64,000 nucleotides of DNA from the NCBI GenBank assembly GCA_947501565.1, contig CANMWJ010000011.1:78361-142360 (forward strand). The letters are read 5' to 3'. Below the pieces are notes generated by a model. It was not told the DNA's origin. It did no database searches and was given only the letters and a program-made list of their open reading frames with translations. The translations under genes were made by a program, and so were the position numbers. This document shows positions 17,497-25,265 of this stretch, piece after piece. The stretch is from an uncultured Marinobacterium sp. (lineage in GTDB: Bacteria; Pseudomonadota; Gammaproteobacteria; Pseudomonadales; Balneatricaceae). Position 1 is the stretch's first letter; the number at the start of each line of letters is the position of its first letter.

Positions 17497-18753
17497 ATGA
17501 CAAGGCTAAATCAAACAATTACGCGCTGGCAAGGCATGGGACTTATCGCCACCACCCTGCTGGGTACCGGCGTGTTTATCATCCCGCAACTCACCATCCA
17601 GCATGCGGGTGACAACGCCATCTGGGCCTGGCTGATTCTGTTGCTCGGCATACTGCCGTTGGCTTATATCTTTTCCGAGCTGGGGCGCAAGTACACCCAT
17701 GCAGCCGGTCCTGCCTACTTTGTCAGTAAAGCGTTTGGTGTCACCGCCGGACGACTGATCGGCCTGCTGTTCCTGTTTGCGGTCCCACCCGGTGCCGCCG
17801 CTGCGCTGATCATGACCTTTAAGTTTCTCGATCCACTGATCACTCTCAGTGCGCACCAGTTGCTGGGGGCGGAACTGGCGGTTTTTCTGCTGCTGTTTTT
17901 TATCAACCGCCGGGGCTTGCAGCTTTCCGGGCGTATCCAACTGGGTCTGGCATTAACGATTGTGGCGGTGGTGAGTTTGATGCTGGTTGTCGCGCTTTTC
18001 GACCAAGCCGAACCTGTCGCTGTTCAGCAGGGTGACGGTGATGCGGTGTTGGCCGCCATCGGGCTGGCGATCTGGAGTTTTCTGGGAATTGAGGCGATCA
18101 CCCACCTAGCCACCGAGTTCAGGGACGTAAAACGGGATTTTATACCCGCGACCGTCGGCGGCATTACCCTGGTTGGGCTGATCTTTATGGGCTGTACCTA
18201 CCTGTCGCTGCTGGCACCGGATCACAGCCTGGCGATGGTGGGAGCCTTTGAGCTTTTGCTCGGTGAGAGCGGCCGCTGGATCATCGGCATCCTCGGGTTG
18301 ATCAGCGGGCTGGCGACCATCAACGTCTACTTCGCCAGCCTGTCGCGACTGGCCTGGAGTTTCAGTAACGAAGGCGTACTGCCTGCACAACTCAAACCGC
18401 TGAATAAACATCAGGTACCGGCGGTCGCCTTGCTGGTGTTTATCCTGATCTCCGCTTTGATGCTGCTGCTCAGTTTTATCGCCGAGCTGGATTTTACCGC
18501 CCTGGCGCACTGGGTGAACGGAGCTTTTGTATTGATCTACACCGCCTCCCTGCTCGCAGCGTGGAAACTGCTGTCGAGCCGACACCGCCCCGCAATCCTG
18601 GTCGGTCTTAGCGCCTGTGGATTATTTATCTACTGTCTGGGCAACGCCATGTTGTATGCCCTGCTCCTGGCGGCCGCTATCACAATTGGCCTGCACGCCC
18701 AGCGGTTATGGCAAAAGCGGCATCCGGATCTGGAAGTTGAAACCAGCCGTTAA
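17497..18753 (+). CDS. yjeH: APC-family amino acid exporter, YjeH-like
   Basis: A 418-residue, 12-helix transporter of the amino acid-polyamine-organocation family. The start region (LLGTGVFIIPQLT) and overall length match E. coli YjeH, an exporter of methionine and branched-chain amino acids. I chose the ATG at 17497, which has TGGAG seven bases upstream and gives 418 residues exactly; two earlier in-frame ATGs lack a ribosome-binding site. The divergent AsnC-type regulator supports an amino-acid efflux role. The substrate is inferred from family likeness only. Confidence 0.85.
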   Translation: MTRLNQTITRWQGMGLIATTLLGTGVFIIPQLTIQHAGDNAIWAWLILLLGILPLAYIFSELGRKYTHAAGPAYFVSKAFGVTAGRLIGLLFLFAVPPGAAAALIMTFKFLDPLITLSAHQLLGAELAVFLLLFFINRRGLQLSGRIQLGLALTIVAVVSLMLVVALFDQAEPVAVQQGDGDAVLAAIGLAIWSFLGIEAITHLATEFRDVKRDFIPATVGGITLVGLIFMGCTYLSLLAPDHSLAMVGAFELLLGESGRWIIGILGLISGLATINVYFASLSRLAWSFSNEGVLPAQLKPLNKHQVPAVALLVFILISALMLLLSFIAELDFTALAHWVNGAFVLIYTASLLAAWKLLSSRHRPAILVGLSACGLFIYCLGNAMLYALLLAAAITIGLHAQRLWQKRHPDLEVETSR

Positions 18754-18841
18754 CGCCGAGCCTTCACTTGTCAGCTATTTCCCCGTTGCCTATGTTTATT
18801 ACCTAAGGATGTAAAAAAATCCACGAGTAAAAGGCCCCCCA

Positions 18842-19567
18842 ATGGTTACTCGCATCCGTATGTTTACGCTGCTTTTCAGCGTCATCTGGCTCACGGGTTG
18901 TATGACGCAATCTATCCACAGCGAACGTCATCAGGCGTTATCCACCTACAAACTTCCTGCAGGTACCAGCAAAGCCTTACTGCTCCCCATCGATATCACC
19001 GTGCATGAACTGCACGTGAGTGGCAGTGAAGAGGTGCCCGCCTGGACAGCGAAAGGCACCCAAAAGGTTGGAGCTGCGGTCCGTAACCGCCTTGCCCGCT
19101 ACGGCAAGCTGCGCATTATGGAAACAGATCACCTGGATGAAAGCGCCCAGAAAGCTATCGACCAACACCTCGCGCTCTACTACCCCGTGTTGTTTACGCA
19201 GATGATGTACCGCAACGAGAAAGCCTGGCAACACAAGCTCTCTCAAGTCGACAGCACGCTGGGGCCTGGCCTGGCTTTTCTGCAACAACAAACCGGTGCG
19301 AGTCTAGCTATCGTGGTCAGCGGAGCCGATTACATCTCCACCAGCGGCCGCAAAATGACCAGTTTTCTGGCGGCCGCATTCGGTGTCGTAGTGCCGATGG
19401 GGCAGTCGTTCCTCAACATTGGGATCATCGACCTGAAAACGGGCAACCTGTTGTGGAACAACACAACGCTGTCGGCCTCGCTCGGCTTCCTGGAAGACAA
19501 GGACGTTAACGAAGCGCTGGAACATCTGTTCGCAACCTTCCCCGCGTTCCGGCGGGCTCAACCATAG
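18842..19567 (+). CDS. Putative lipoprotein of unknown function (first of three)
   Basis: A 241-residue protein with a lipoprotein signal: the lipobox LTGC places lipidated Cys20 after a hydrophobic stretch, and Met at +2 favours the outer membrane. I do not recognise the mature domain. It has alternating hydrophobic strands (ALLLPIDITV, SLAIVVSGADYI), a Gly/Ala-rich hydrophobic segment (about residues 176-190), and a closing strand LKTGNLLWNN resembling the ends of lipoproteins that form beta-sandwich caps. It is followed 18 bp later by the M48 protease gene and then by another lipoprotein, very likely one operon. Confidence 0.8.
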   Translation: MVTRIRMFTLLFSVIWLTGCMTQSIHSERHQALSTYKLPAGTSKALLLPIDITVHELHVSGSEEVPAWTAKGTQKVGAAVRNRLARYGKLRIMETDHLDESAQKAIDQHLALYYPVLFTQMMYRNEKAWQHKLSQVDSTLGPGLAFLQQQTGASLAIVVSGADYISTSGRKMTSFLAAAFGVVVPMGQSFLNIGIIDLKTGNLLWNNTTLSASLGFLEDKDVNEALEHLFATFPAFRRAQP

Positions 19568-19585
19568 GCAAAGTAAGGTAAGGGA

Positions 19586-20761
19586 ATGAGAATCAAAGCC
19601 CTGCTGCTCATACTGCTCAGCCAACTGCTGCTGGCCTGTGAAAGCACTCAGTTCAGGTCCTTTCAGCAGGATCAGGCGGTTGAACCCACCAGCGAGGGCG
19701 AACAACGCCTGTGGCTTGCATCGGAGAAATTTGAAACCGCATTGCGCCGTGGAGAGATGATCTACACCGATCCGGAACTGGATCGCTACCTGCAGGGGAT
19801 ACTTGATCGCCTCTTCCCGGAATTCAAAGGCGTGATGCGCGTGCATGTCCACCGGGCACCGGTACTCAATGCGTTCGCACTCGCCAACGGCTCGATCTAC
19901 GTGAATCTCGGGCTGATCGGCACATTGGAGAACGAAGCGCAGCTAGCCACCGTACTCGCCCACGAAGGCATTCACTTTCTACAGAAACACAGTGCGAAAC
20001 AACGCGCCCACGTGTATAACAGCAACACTCTGGCGATTGCCGTGGGAATGCTGGGCATCCCTTTGGCGGGGAATATCATCGCGGCAAATGCGATCAGTGG
20101 TTACTCTCAGGAACATGAGCTGGAAGCCGATACGCTGGGTTATCAACGTCTGATTCGGGCAGGTTACGCCCGCAGCGAATCTACCCGGGCCTTTGAAGCA
20201 CTGGCGCGCGAGGCCAAAGCTAATGAGATCAAACATCCCTTCTTTTTCGCCTCACACCCCAAGCTACAGACTCGCATCCAGAACTACCAGCAGCTGAACG
20301 CAGCACACAACGCTCAGTCCAACGGCACCGTAGGCCCCGAGCGTTATCAGCAAAACATTGAACCGGTACGTGAAGAGGTGCTTCAGGGCAAACTCCAGCT
20401 GGGACAATACAGTGCGGTGATCGTCAATCTGGAGCAAGATAACGCTGCCCGACTCTATCCCGTGTATGGCGGTTACTACCTGGGAAAAGCGCTCTCACTG
20501 CGCAACGGACCGGACGATCAGGCACGTGCCATCACACACCTAAAAGCGACACTAAAGGCGTTCCCCAACTACAGTATGCCCCACCGCGCACTCGGTCTGA
20601 TCTATCTGAAACAGAACAACCTAGTGCTGGCCAAGTCCCACCTGAGCCAATACCTCAACCGTAGCCCGCAGGCTGACGATCGCGCGTTTATAGAACTCTA
20701 TCTGCAACAGATAGAACAACAGATAGAACAACAGATCGAGCAACGGCAACCTAAGGAGTAA
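19586..20761 (+). CDS. M48-family zinc metalloprotease lipoprotein with TPR-like tail
   Basis: A 391-residue BepA/LoiP-like protein. The lipobox LLAC gives lipidated Cys18. The zinc site is HEGIH (His126, Glu127, His130), with the third ligand Glu in HELEAD (about 177-182). After the catalytic domain (about 60-240), tetratricopeptide-like helices follow (about 245-370: YSAVIVNLEQ, ARAITHLKATLKAFPNYSMP, KSHLSQYLN). The C-terminus is a QQIE repeat. BepA-type enzymes degrade or help assemble outer-membrane proteins such as LptD. Here the protease is flanked by two lipoproteins that could be partners or substrates (inference). Confidence 0.9.
   Translation: MRIKALLLILLSQLLLACESTQFRSFQQDQAVEPTSEGEQRLWLASEKFETALRRGEMIYTDPELDRYLQGILDRLFPEFKGVMRVHVHRAPVLNAFALANGSIYVNLGLIGTLENEAQLATVLAHEGIHFLQKHSAKQRAHVYNSNTLAIAVGMLGIPLAGNIIAANAISGYSQEHELEADTLGYQRLIRAGYARSESTRAFEALAREAKANEIKHPFFFASHPKLQTRIQNYQQLNAAHNAQSNGTVGPERYQQNIEPVREEVLQGKLQLGQYSAVIVNLEQDNAARLYPVYGGYYLGKALSLRNGPDDQARAITHLKATLKAFPNYSMPHRALGLIYLKQNNLVLAKSHLSQYLNRSPQADDRAFIELYLQQIEQQIEQQIEQRQPKE
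20705..20740 (+). repeat. 12-bp tandem repeat inside the M48 gene
   Basis: Three copies of CAACAGATAGAA (the third has two synonymous changes), encoding QQIE three times near the C-terminus. Units of 12 bp keep the frame, so copy number could change without disrupting the protein. Confidence 0.85.
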
Positions 20762-20767
20762 AAACCG

Positions 20768-21343
20768 ATGCGTAACCAGATAATCCGCCCGCTGTTTTTA
20801 CTCATTCTGCCACTGCTGATGCTCAGCGGTTGCGTCACCACCTGGACGCGTGTCGAACAGGGGCAAAACCAGCAATTGGATACCAACCGCAGTTTCAGCG
20901 TGGTGATTCCCACCCAATGGGTTCGCCTGACAAACACGATGAACAACATCTCGGTGACCCGGGACGGCACTATGCTGCAGTGGATTGAAGTAAAGCGGCG
21001 CAATAAAGAGAAACCGTTCGCCAGCCTGGACAAGGCACTTCCGTCACAGCCCCTGGTGACCGAACTCGCTGAATACTATCTGGCTGATACGAAAAAGCAG
21101 GCGGCGAATATCCACATTGAGCAGCTGGACCTTCAACCGGTCAGCATTGCCGAACAGACCGGTTTTCGTATGACCCTGAAACTGGTCAATTCACGGGGAC
21201 TTGAGGTCCACATGATCACCTATGGCGTCTGGGTCGAGGGATGGTTTTATCAGCTCTCCTACCAGGCACCGAAGCTGTATTACTTTGAGCGGGACCTGCC
21301 CGCTTTTGAACAGATCGTGGGCACCTTCACCCTGAGGCCTTAG
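20768..21343 (+). CDS. Putative lipoprotein of unknown function (third of three)
   Basis: A 191-residue protein with lipobox LSGC (Cys22) after a strongly hydrophobic signal. The mature part is a mixed alpha/beta domain, FSVVIPTQWVRL at the start and GWFYQLSYQAPKLYYFERDL followed by VGTFTLRP at the end. That closing pattern resembles small domains that bind lipids or proteins in the periplasm, but I cannot name the family. Its ATG lies 6 bp after the protease stop, so the two are surely co-transcribed. No clear terminator follows before the convergent YiiX-like gene. Confidence 0.78.
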   Translation: MRNQIIRPLFLLILPLLMLSGCVTTWTRVEQGQNQQLDTNRSFSVVIPTQWVRLTNTMNNISVTRDGTMLQWIEVKRRNKEKPFASLDKALPSQPLVTELAEYYLADTKKQAANIHIEQLDLQPVSIAEQTGFRMTLKLVNSRGLEVHMITYGVWVEGWFYQLSYQAPKLYYFERDLPAFEQIVGTFTLRP

Positions 21344-21382
21344 GTTTCGATCTGCCCACCTTTAGAACCGGGATTAACCAGA

Positions 21383-21973
21383 TCAAATCGTCGCAAAGAC
21401 GGTTTCCAATGCCTCGTCGCTCAACTGGCTGGCCGGGGTCAGGGTACGACGCTGCCAGGGGATAAAACCGAAATACCAGGCCCGCCAAAACCCCACCGAC
21501 GCTTGCGGGTTCTGCTCCAGCAACACCTCCAGGGTTTCCACCTTGCCCAGCTTGATCCCTAGCCCGTCACGGAAACATTCGTGGACAAACTTGGAGCAGA
21601 ACTGACGCTCGGAATCATACTTAAATCCCAGGTGGTACAAACGTCCCATCCGCTTATCCGCTTCCGCTTTCAGTCGCTCGATCTGGTCAGGCACCAGGCC
21701 GGATTTCAGGCGGCGGATCGCCACCTCGTTATTGCAGGTTTTCGAAAGAAACTTACGCAGTGGGCTGCGCCTTACCACCGGCACCGCGCTCTCCAGCACA
21801 AACCACTCTCCCTGCTCCTGCACCGCGAAACCCACGTGGGAGCACCAGCTACCGGTCCCCTGCGCCACCTGCTTGTAGAGAAAGCTGTTGATGGAGATAA
21901 AGAGGATATCCCCCTCTTTGAGAGAATCGCTTACCTGTTGTTCCAGCTGATCCAGACGTGAGCGTGCGGTCAT
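21383..21973 (-). CDS. YiiX/YebB-like permuted papain-type cysteine hydrolase
   Basis: A 196-residue cytoplasmic member of the circularly permuted NlpC/P60 group. The first active-site motif CSHVGFAV (His about residue 46) comes before the Cys motif QFCSKFVHECF (about residue 123), the order diagnostic of the permuted fold. The ATG at 21971-21973 has GGAGG nine bases upstream; an upstream in-frame start is rejected for lacking one. There is no signal peptide. The family includes amidases and lipid-modifying enzymes of largely unknown substrate. It is convergent with the lipoprotein operon. Confidence 0.82.
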   Translation of the reverse strand: MTARSRLDQLEQQVSDSLKEGDILFISINSFLYKQVAQGTGSWCSHVGFAVQEQGEWFVLESAVPVVRRSPLRKFLSKTCNNEVAIRRLKSGLVPDQIERLKAEADKRMGRLYHLGFKYDSERQFCSKFVHECFRDGLGIKLGKVETLEVLLEQNPQASVGFWRAWYFGFIPWQRRTLTPASQLSDEALETVFATI

Positions 21974-22042
21974 TGTTTTGCCTCCTGTGCGGTTGATGGG
22001 AGGCAGTATTGATAAACGGGACTGTAAGCTGAAGTGTTGCCT

Positions 22043-22069
22043 GTCAGGTAGCACACTATGCTACCTGAC
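22043..22069 (-). other. Perfect hairpin downstream of the feo operon
   Basis: An 11-bp perfect stem (GTCAGGTAGCA / TGCTACCTGAC) with a five-base loop, 14 bp beyond the stop of the last feo gene. There is no T-tract, so it is more likely a 3'-end stabiliser or Rho-dependent end than an intrinsic terminator. Confidence 0.6.
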
Positions 22070-22082
22070 GTTGCACGGCGGT

Positions 22083-22265
22083 TCAGGAAGGAGGGGTATT
22101 GTCAGACTGAGCGGGGGGAGTATCACACCCAGAGCATCCGGCACAGCCGCCCGATTTTCCGCAGCCCGCTTTCAGGCTGCGGCGGATAAAACGGGCAAAC
22201 CAGATCAGGATGGTGGCGATCACCACCGCGAGTACGATCCAATCGAGCCAACCCATTTCACTCAC
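22083..22265 (-). CDS. FeoB-associated Cys-rich membrane protein
   Basis: A 60-residue peptide with one transmembrane helix (about residues 8-27, WIVLAVVIATILIWFARFI) and a Cys cluster CGKSGGCAGCSGC near residues 36-48. This is the layout of the FeoB-associated Cys-rich family, often found in place of FeoC. The start is GTG overlapping the feoB stop by four bases (GTGA), so translation is probably coupled; an ATG three codons in is an alternative. A role in iron(II) transfer is inferred from context. Confidence 0.85.
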   Translation of the reverse strand: MSEMGWLDWIVLAVVIATILIWFARFIRRSLKAGCGKSGGCAGCSGCDTPPAQSDNTPPS

Positions 22266-24220
22266 AACCAGAGACTCCCCAGCTTATAGGTGATAAAGGC
22301 GCCCACCCAAGCCAATACAAGGCCCAGCAGGATCGACAGCAGCGCCCAGCGCCAGCTGCCAGTCTCACGGCGGATCACCGCGATGGTCGCCAGACAGGGC
22401 ATATAGAGCAGTGTAAACACCATCAGCGCCAACCCTGCTGCCGGTGCCAATCCAGCCAGTAGTGCCGCCTGCAATCCGGCCATGTCGTGTTCACCCATCT
22501 GGTAAACCACCGCCAATGTGGCAGCGATTACCTCTTTGGCGATAAACCCGGAGAGCAACGCGACAGTCTCCTGCCAGCCCAGTCCCAGCGGCGCAAACAA
22601 CGGCGCCAGCAGATGGCCCAGCTGCTCCAGATAGGACTGATCAGCGTTCTGCGGAAAGGTCTGCAACAGCCAGATCAGCAGAGAACCAACCAGAATGACA
22701 CCACCGATCTTAGACAGGAAATCCCCCGCCTTATCCCAAACGTGCAGCAGCAGGGAACGCAAGGTGGGGATGCGCCAGGGCGGCAACTCCATGATGAAGG
22801 ATTCATCGTGTTGTGTGGGCAACGTACGAGAGAGGATCGCCGCGACGGTAAACGCCATCAGGATTCCCAGCATATAGATCCCGAACATCACCGTACCGGC
22901 GCGGTCGGCAAAGAAGATCCCCGCCAGCAACACGTATACCGGCAAACGCGCCGAACAACTCATAAAGGGATTGATCAGAATGGTGATCAGCCGCGCACGC
23001 GGCTCCTCGATCGTCCGCGTCGCCATGATCGCCGGCACGTTGCAGCCAAACCCCATCACCAGCGGCACAAAGGCTTTGCCGTGCAACCCCACCCGGCTCA
23101 TCAAACGGTCGGTGAGGAACGCGGCCCGTGCCATATAGCCGGACTGCTCCATGATGGCGATAAAGGTAAACAGCAGCACCACATTGGGCAGGAACACCAG
23201 CACCCCGCCAACGCCGGCGATCAGGCCATCCACCAGCACATCGCGCAACAACCCCTCGGGCAGCGCATTCGCCAGCCACTGTCCAAGCCCTGACACCGTG
23301 GCATCGATCCAGTCGGCGGGATAAGCGCCCAGGGTGAAGGTGGATTCAAACATCAGCCAGAGCAGGCAGACAAAAACCGGGAATCCCAACCAGCGGTTCA
23401 GCACCAGCGAATCCAGCCAGTGCTCCGCGAAGGAGATCTCATCGTGGTCGCTGCCGCTGTTATGCATCAGACCGTGGATAAAACCGTACCGTCCCTCGGC
23501 GATCAGCTGCGCTGCGCTGTCGTCGTGGTAACTCTCCAGCTGTTTGATCTCCTGCTGTAAAAGCGTCTGCTGCTCATCGTAAAGTACAAATGCCACGTCG
23601 CCGCCCGACTCCAGTGCCTGCACCGCTTGCCAGCGTTTCAGGCCGGTTTCGGACAGACGGGTCAGAGCGCCCTCCACGTGTTTCTCGTAGCCGATCTCCA
23701 GCGCCTGCGCCGGTGCACACAAGTGCAGATGATCCACAATCGTATCGAGCAGCAGATCGAGGTAACGCGGTTTTCGGCCGTCGCTGGGCAGGACCGGTAC
23801 ATCCAGCAGCTTCGCCAGGCTGTCGCAGTCCAGGGTTATACCCTGGGCTTCCGCTTCGTCCAGCATATTCACTGCGATCAGGCTGGGGAGCTGCTGTTCC
23901 AGTAGCTGGGTGGTCAACGCCAGGTTACGCGCGAGGTTGCCCGCATCCAGCACGTTGAGCACCAGATCGGGTGGCGTCTCAAACAGGTAATCGCGCGCGA
24001 CACGTTCCTCCACCCGGTTGTGGCTGAGCGAGTAGATACCCGGCAGATCGACAAAACGCAGCGTCACACCCCGATGTTCACGCTCCCCCTCCCGGCCGGT
24101 GACAGTTACGCCCGCCATATTACCGGTACGCTGGCGCGAGCCGGTCAGCAGGTTGAAGAGGGAGGTTTTGCCACAGTTGGGATTGCCCAGCAGCGCGATG
24201 GTAAAGACCTGATCAGTCAT
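22262..24220 (-). CDS. feoB: Ferrous iron transport protein FeoB
   Basis: A 652-residue inner-membrane Fe(II) transporter. The N-terminal GTPase domain has GNPNCGKTSLFN (G1, about residues 12-23) and DLPGIYSL (G3), followed by the helical regulatory region. The two gate domains each carry a conserved Cys motif, including MGFGCNVPAIMATRT and NPFMSCSARLPVYVLLAG with Pro-Val around it. It is shorter than E. coli FeoB (773). The ATG at 24218-24220 overlaps the feoA stop by eight bases; the adjacent GTG one codon up is possible. It is expressed from the Fur-controlled feoA promoter. Confidence 0.96.
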   Translation of the reverse strand: MTDQVFTIALLGNPNCGKTSLFNLLTGSRQRTGNMAGVTVTGREGEREHRGVTLRFVDLPGIYSLSHNRVEERVARDYLFETPPDLVLNVLDAGNLARNLALTTQLLEQQLPSLIAVNMLDEAEAQGITLDCDSLAKLLDVPVLPSDGRKPRYLDLLLDTIVDHLHLCAPAQALEIGYEKHVEGALTRLSETGLKRWQAVQALESGGDVAFVLYDEQQTLLQQEIKQLESYHDDSAAQLIAEGRYGFIHGLMHNSGSDHDEISFAEHWLDSLVLNRWLGFPVFVCLLWLMFESTFTLGAYPADWIDATVSGLGQWLANALPEGLLRDVLVDGLIAGVGGVLVFLPNVVLLFTFIAIMEQSGYMARAAFLTDRLMSRVGLHGKAFVPLVMGFGCNVPAIMATRTIEEPRARLITILINPFMSCSARLPVYVLLAGIFFADRAGTVMFGIYMLGILMAFTVAAILSRTLPTQHDESFIMELPPWRIPTLRSLLLHVWDKAGDFLSKIGGVILVGSLLIWLLQTFPQNADQSYLEQLGHLLAPLFAPLGLGWQETVALLSGFIAKEVIAATLAVVYQMGEHDMAGLQAALLAGLAPAAGLALMVFTLLYMPCLATIAVIRRETGSWRWALLSILLGLVLAWVGAFITYKLGSLWL

Positions 24221-24443
24221 CACACGGCTCCACTTCTACCATGCAGGCATCTTCATTACGCAGGCAGATCTGCTGCCGACCGATAGCGTAGGTGCGGGGG
24301 TTACCCCAGAGGGTGCTGGCGCTGAGGCGTACTTTCTGACCGCGCATGACGCCCAACGCGGTGAGGCGCTGGCGCAGTGCATCCGGGCCGCTGATAGCAC
24401 GGATGCGACAGGTTTGTTTCTTGGTGACGTCGGTAAGTGTCAT
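24213..24443 (-). CDS. feoA: Ferrous iron transport accessory protein FeoA
   Basis: A 76-residue SH3-like protein that supports FeoB in iron(II) uptake. Its pattern DALRQRLTALGVMRGQKVRLSAS, split by the first strand, and QICLRNEDACMVEV at the end match FeoA. It is the first gene of the feo operon. A Fur box lies 20 bp upstream of its start codon. Confidence 0.93.
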   Translation of the reverse strand: MTLTDVTKKQTCRIRAISGPDALRQRLTALGVMRGQKVRLSASTLWGNPRTYAIGRQQICLRNEDACMVEVEPCDD

Positions 24444-24462
24444 GGTTTGTAAGACCGGGCAG

Positions 24463-24481
24463 GAGAATGCGAATGATTATC
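24463..24481. promoter_or_regulatory. Fur box upstream of feoA
   Basis: Aligned to the 19-bp consensus, 24463-24481 matches at 15 of 19 positions: GAGAAT, GCGAAT, one base, then a perfect ATTATC. It lies 20 bp upstream of the feoA start, so iron-loaded Fur should repress the operon. Confidence 0.75.
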
Positions 24482-24538
24482 CTATACGCTCGCAATTAAA
24501 CCTATGACAAATATCAACATTTTCTAATATTAGGGGTG

Positions 24539-25177
24539 TCAGGCCTGAATCGGGAAGTCGAAACAGGTATCCGGGTAGGGTTCGTCCTGCAGCGTGAAGT
24601 GCCACCATTCATGATGGAACGGCACAAAGCCGTGCTGCACCATCACATGTTGCAGCAACATCCGGTTGGCGCGCGCCTGTGCAGAGATCGTCTGGCAGTC
24701 GATCCAGCTTTCGGGACCAAAGAAGTCAAAGCGGGTGCCCATCTCCAGCTCTGCTGCGGTTTCCAGATCAATGATGGTGAGGTCAACGGTACTGCCACGT
24801 GAGTGGCTGGAGTGCTGTACCAGATAACCTTTGCTGAACAACTCCGGTTTCTCCAGCGCCGGGTAGTAGTCCGCCTTGTGACGCACGTCAGCGTGGTCCT
24901 CCGACCAGCGTAGAAAATGGTCCACAGAACGCTGCGGACGGTAGGCGTCAAACACCTTCAGTCCCAAGCCAAACTCGCGCAACGCCTGCTGTACCCGCAA
25001 GAGTGCGTTCGCCGCCGGGCGCGTAATCTGGCAGAGTTCGGCGTCGTAACCCTCGATACGGTCACCGACAAAGTTGTCGCCATTCAGGTATTTCAGGTCC
25101 AGCTGGATATCGGGCGCGACAGAGAGCAGGTCAACAAAGAGGTCGGGACGTTGTTGCGGGTTCAGTGGTGGATTCAA
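24539..25177 (-). CDS. D-Ala-D-Ala dipeptidase (VanX/DdpX family)
   Basis: A 212-residue zinc dipeptidase. Catalytic and metal-binding motifs are SHSRGSTVDLT (about residues 123-133; His, Asp) and EWWHF (about 186-190; catalytic Glu and third zinc ligand His). Its neighbours in the fold, VFDAYRPQRSVDHF, hold the conserved Arg. There is no export signal, so as in DdpX it likely recycles D-Ala-D-Ala in the cytoplasm rather than conferring vancomycin resistance. The start is TTG (25175-25177), supported by AAGGA seven bases upstream. It lies 88 bp after dnaE2 on the same strand and could be read through from the SOS operon. Confidence 0.88.
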   Translation of the reverse strand: MNPPLNPQQRPDLFVDLLSVAPDIQLDLKYLNGDNFVGDRIEGYDAELCQITRPAANALLRVQQALREFGLGLKVFDAYRPQRSVDHFLRWSEDHADVRHKADYYPALEKPELFSKGYLVQHSSHSRGSTVDLTIIDLETAAELEMGTRFDFFGPESWIDCQTISAQARANRMLLQHVMVQHGFVPFHHEWWHFTLQDEPYPDTCFDFPIQA

Positions 25178-25265
25178 GGTCTTGTCCTTACACGCGGTTA
25201 TACCTTTCAGGGTAATGGTGCCTGCTCCATTTCGCTACTGCAAAATTCCGCAACGCAGTGGGAGA

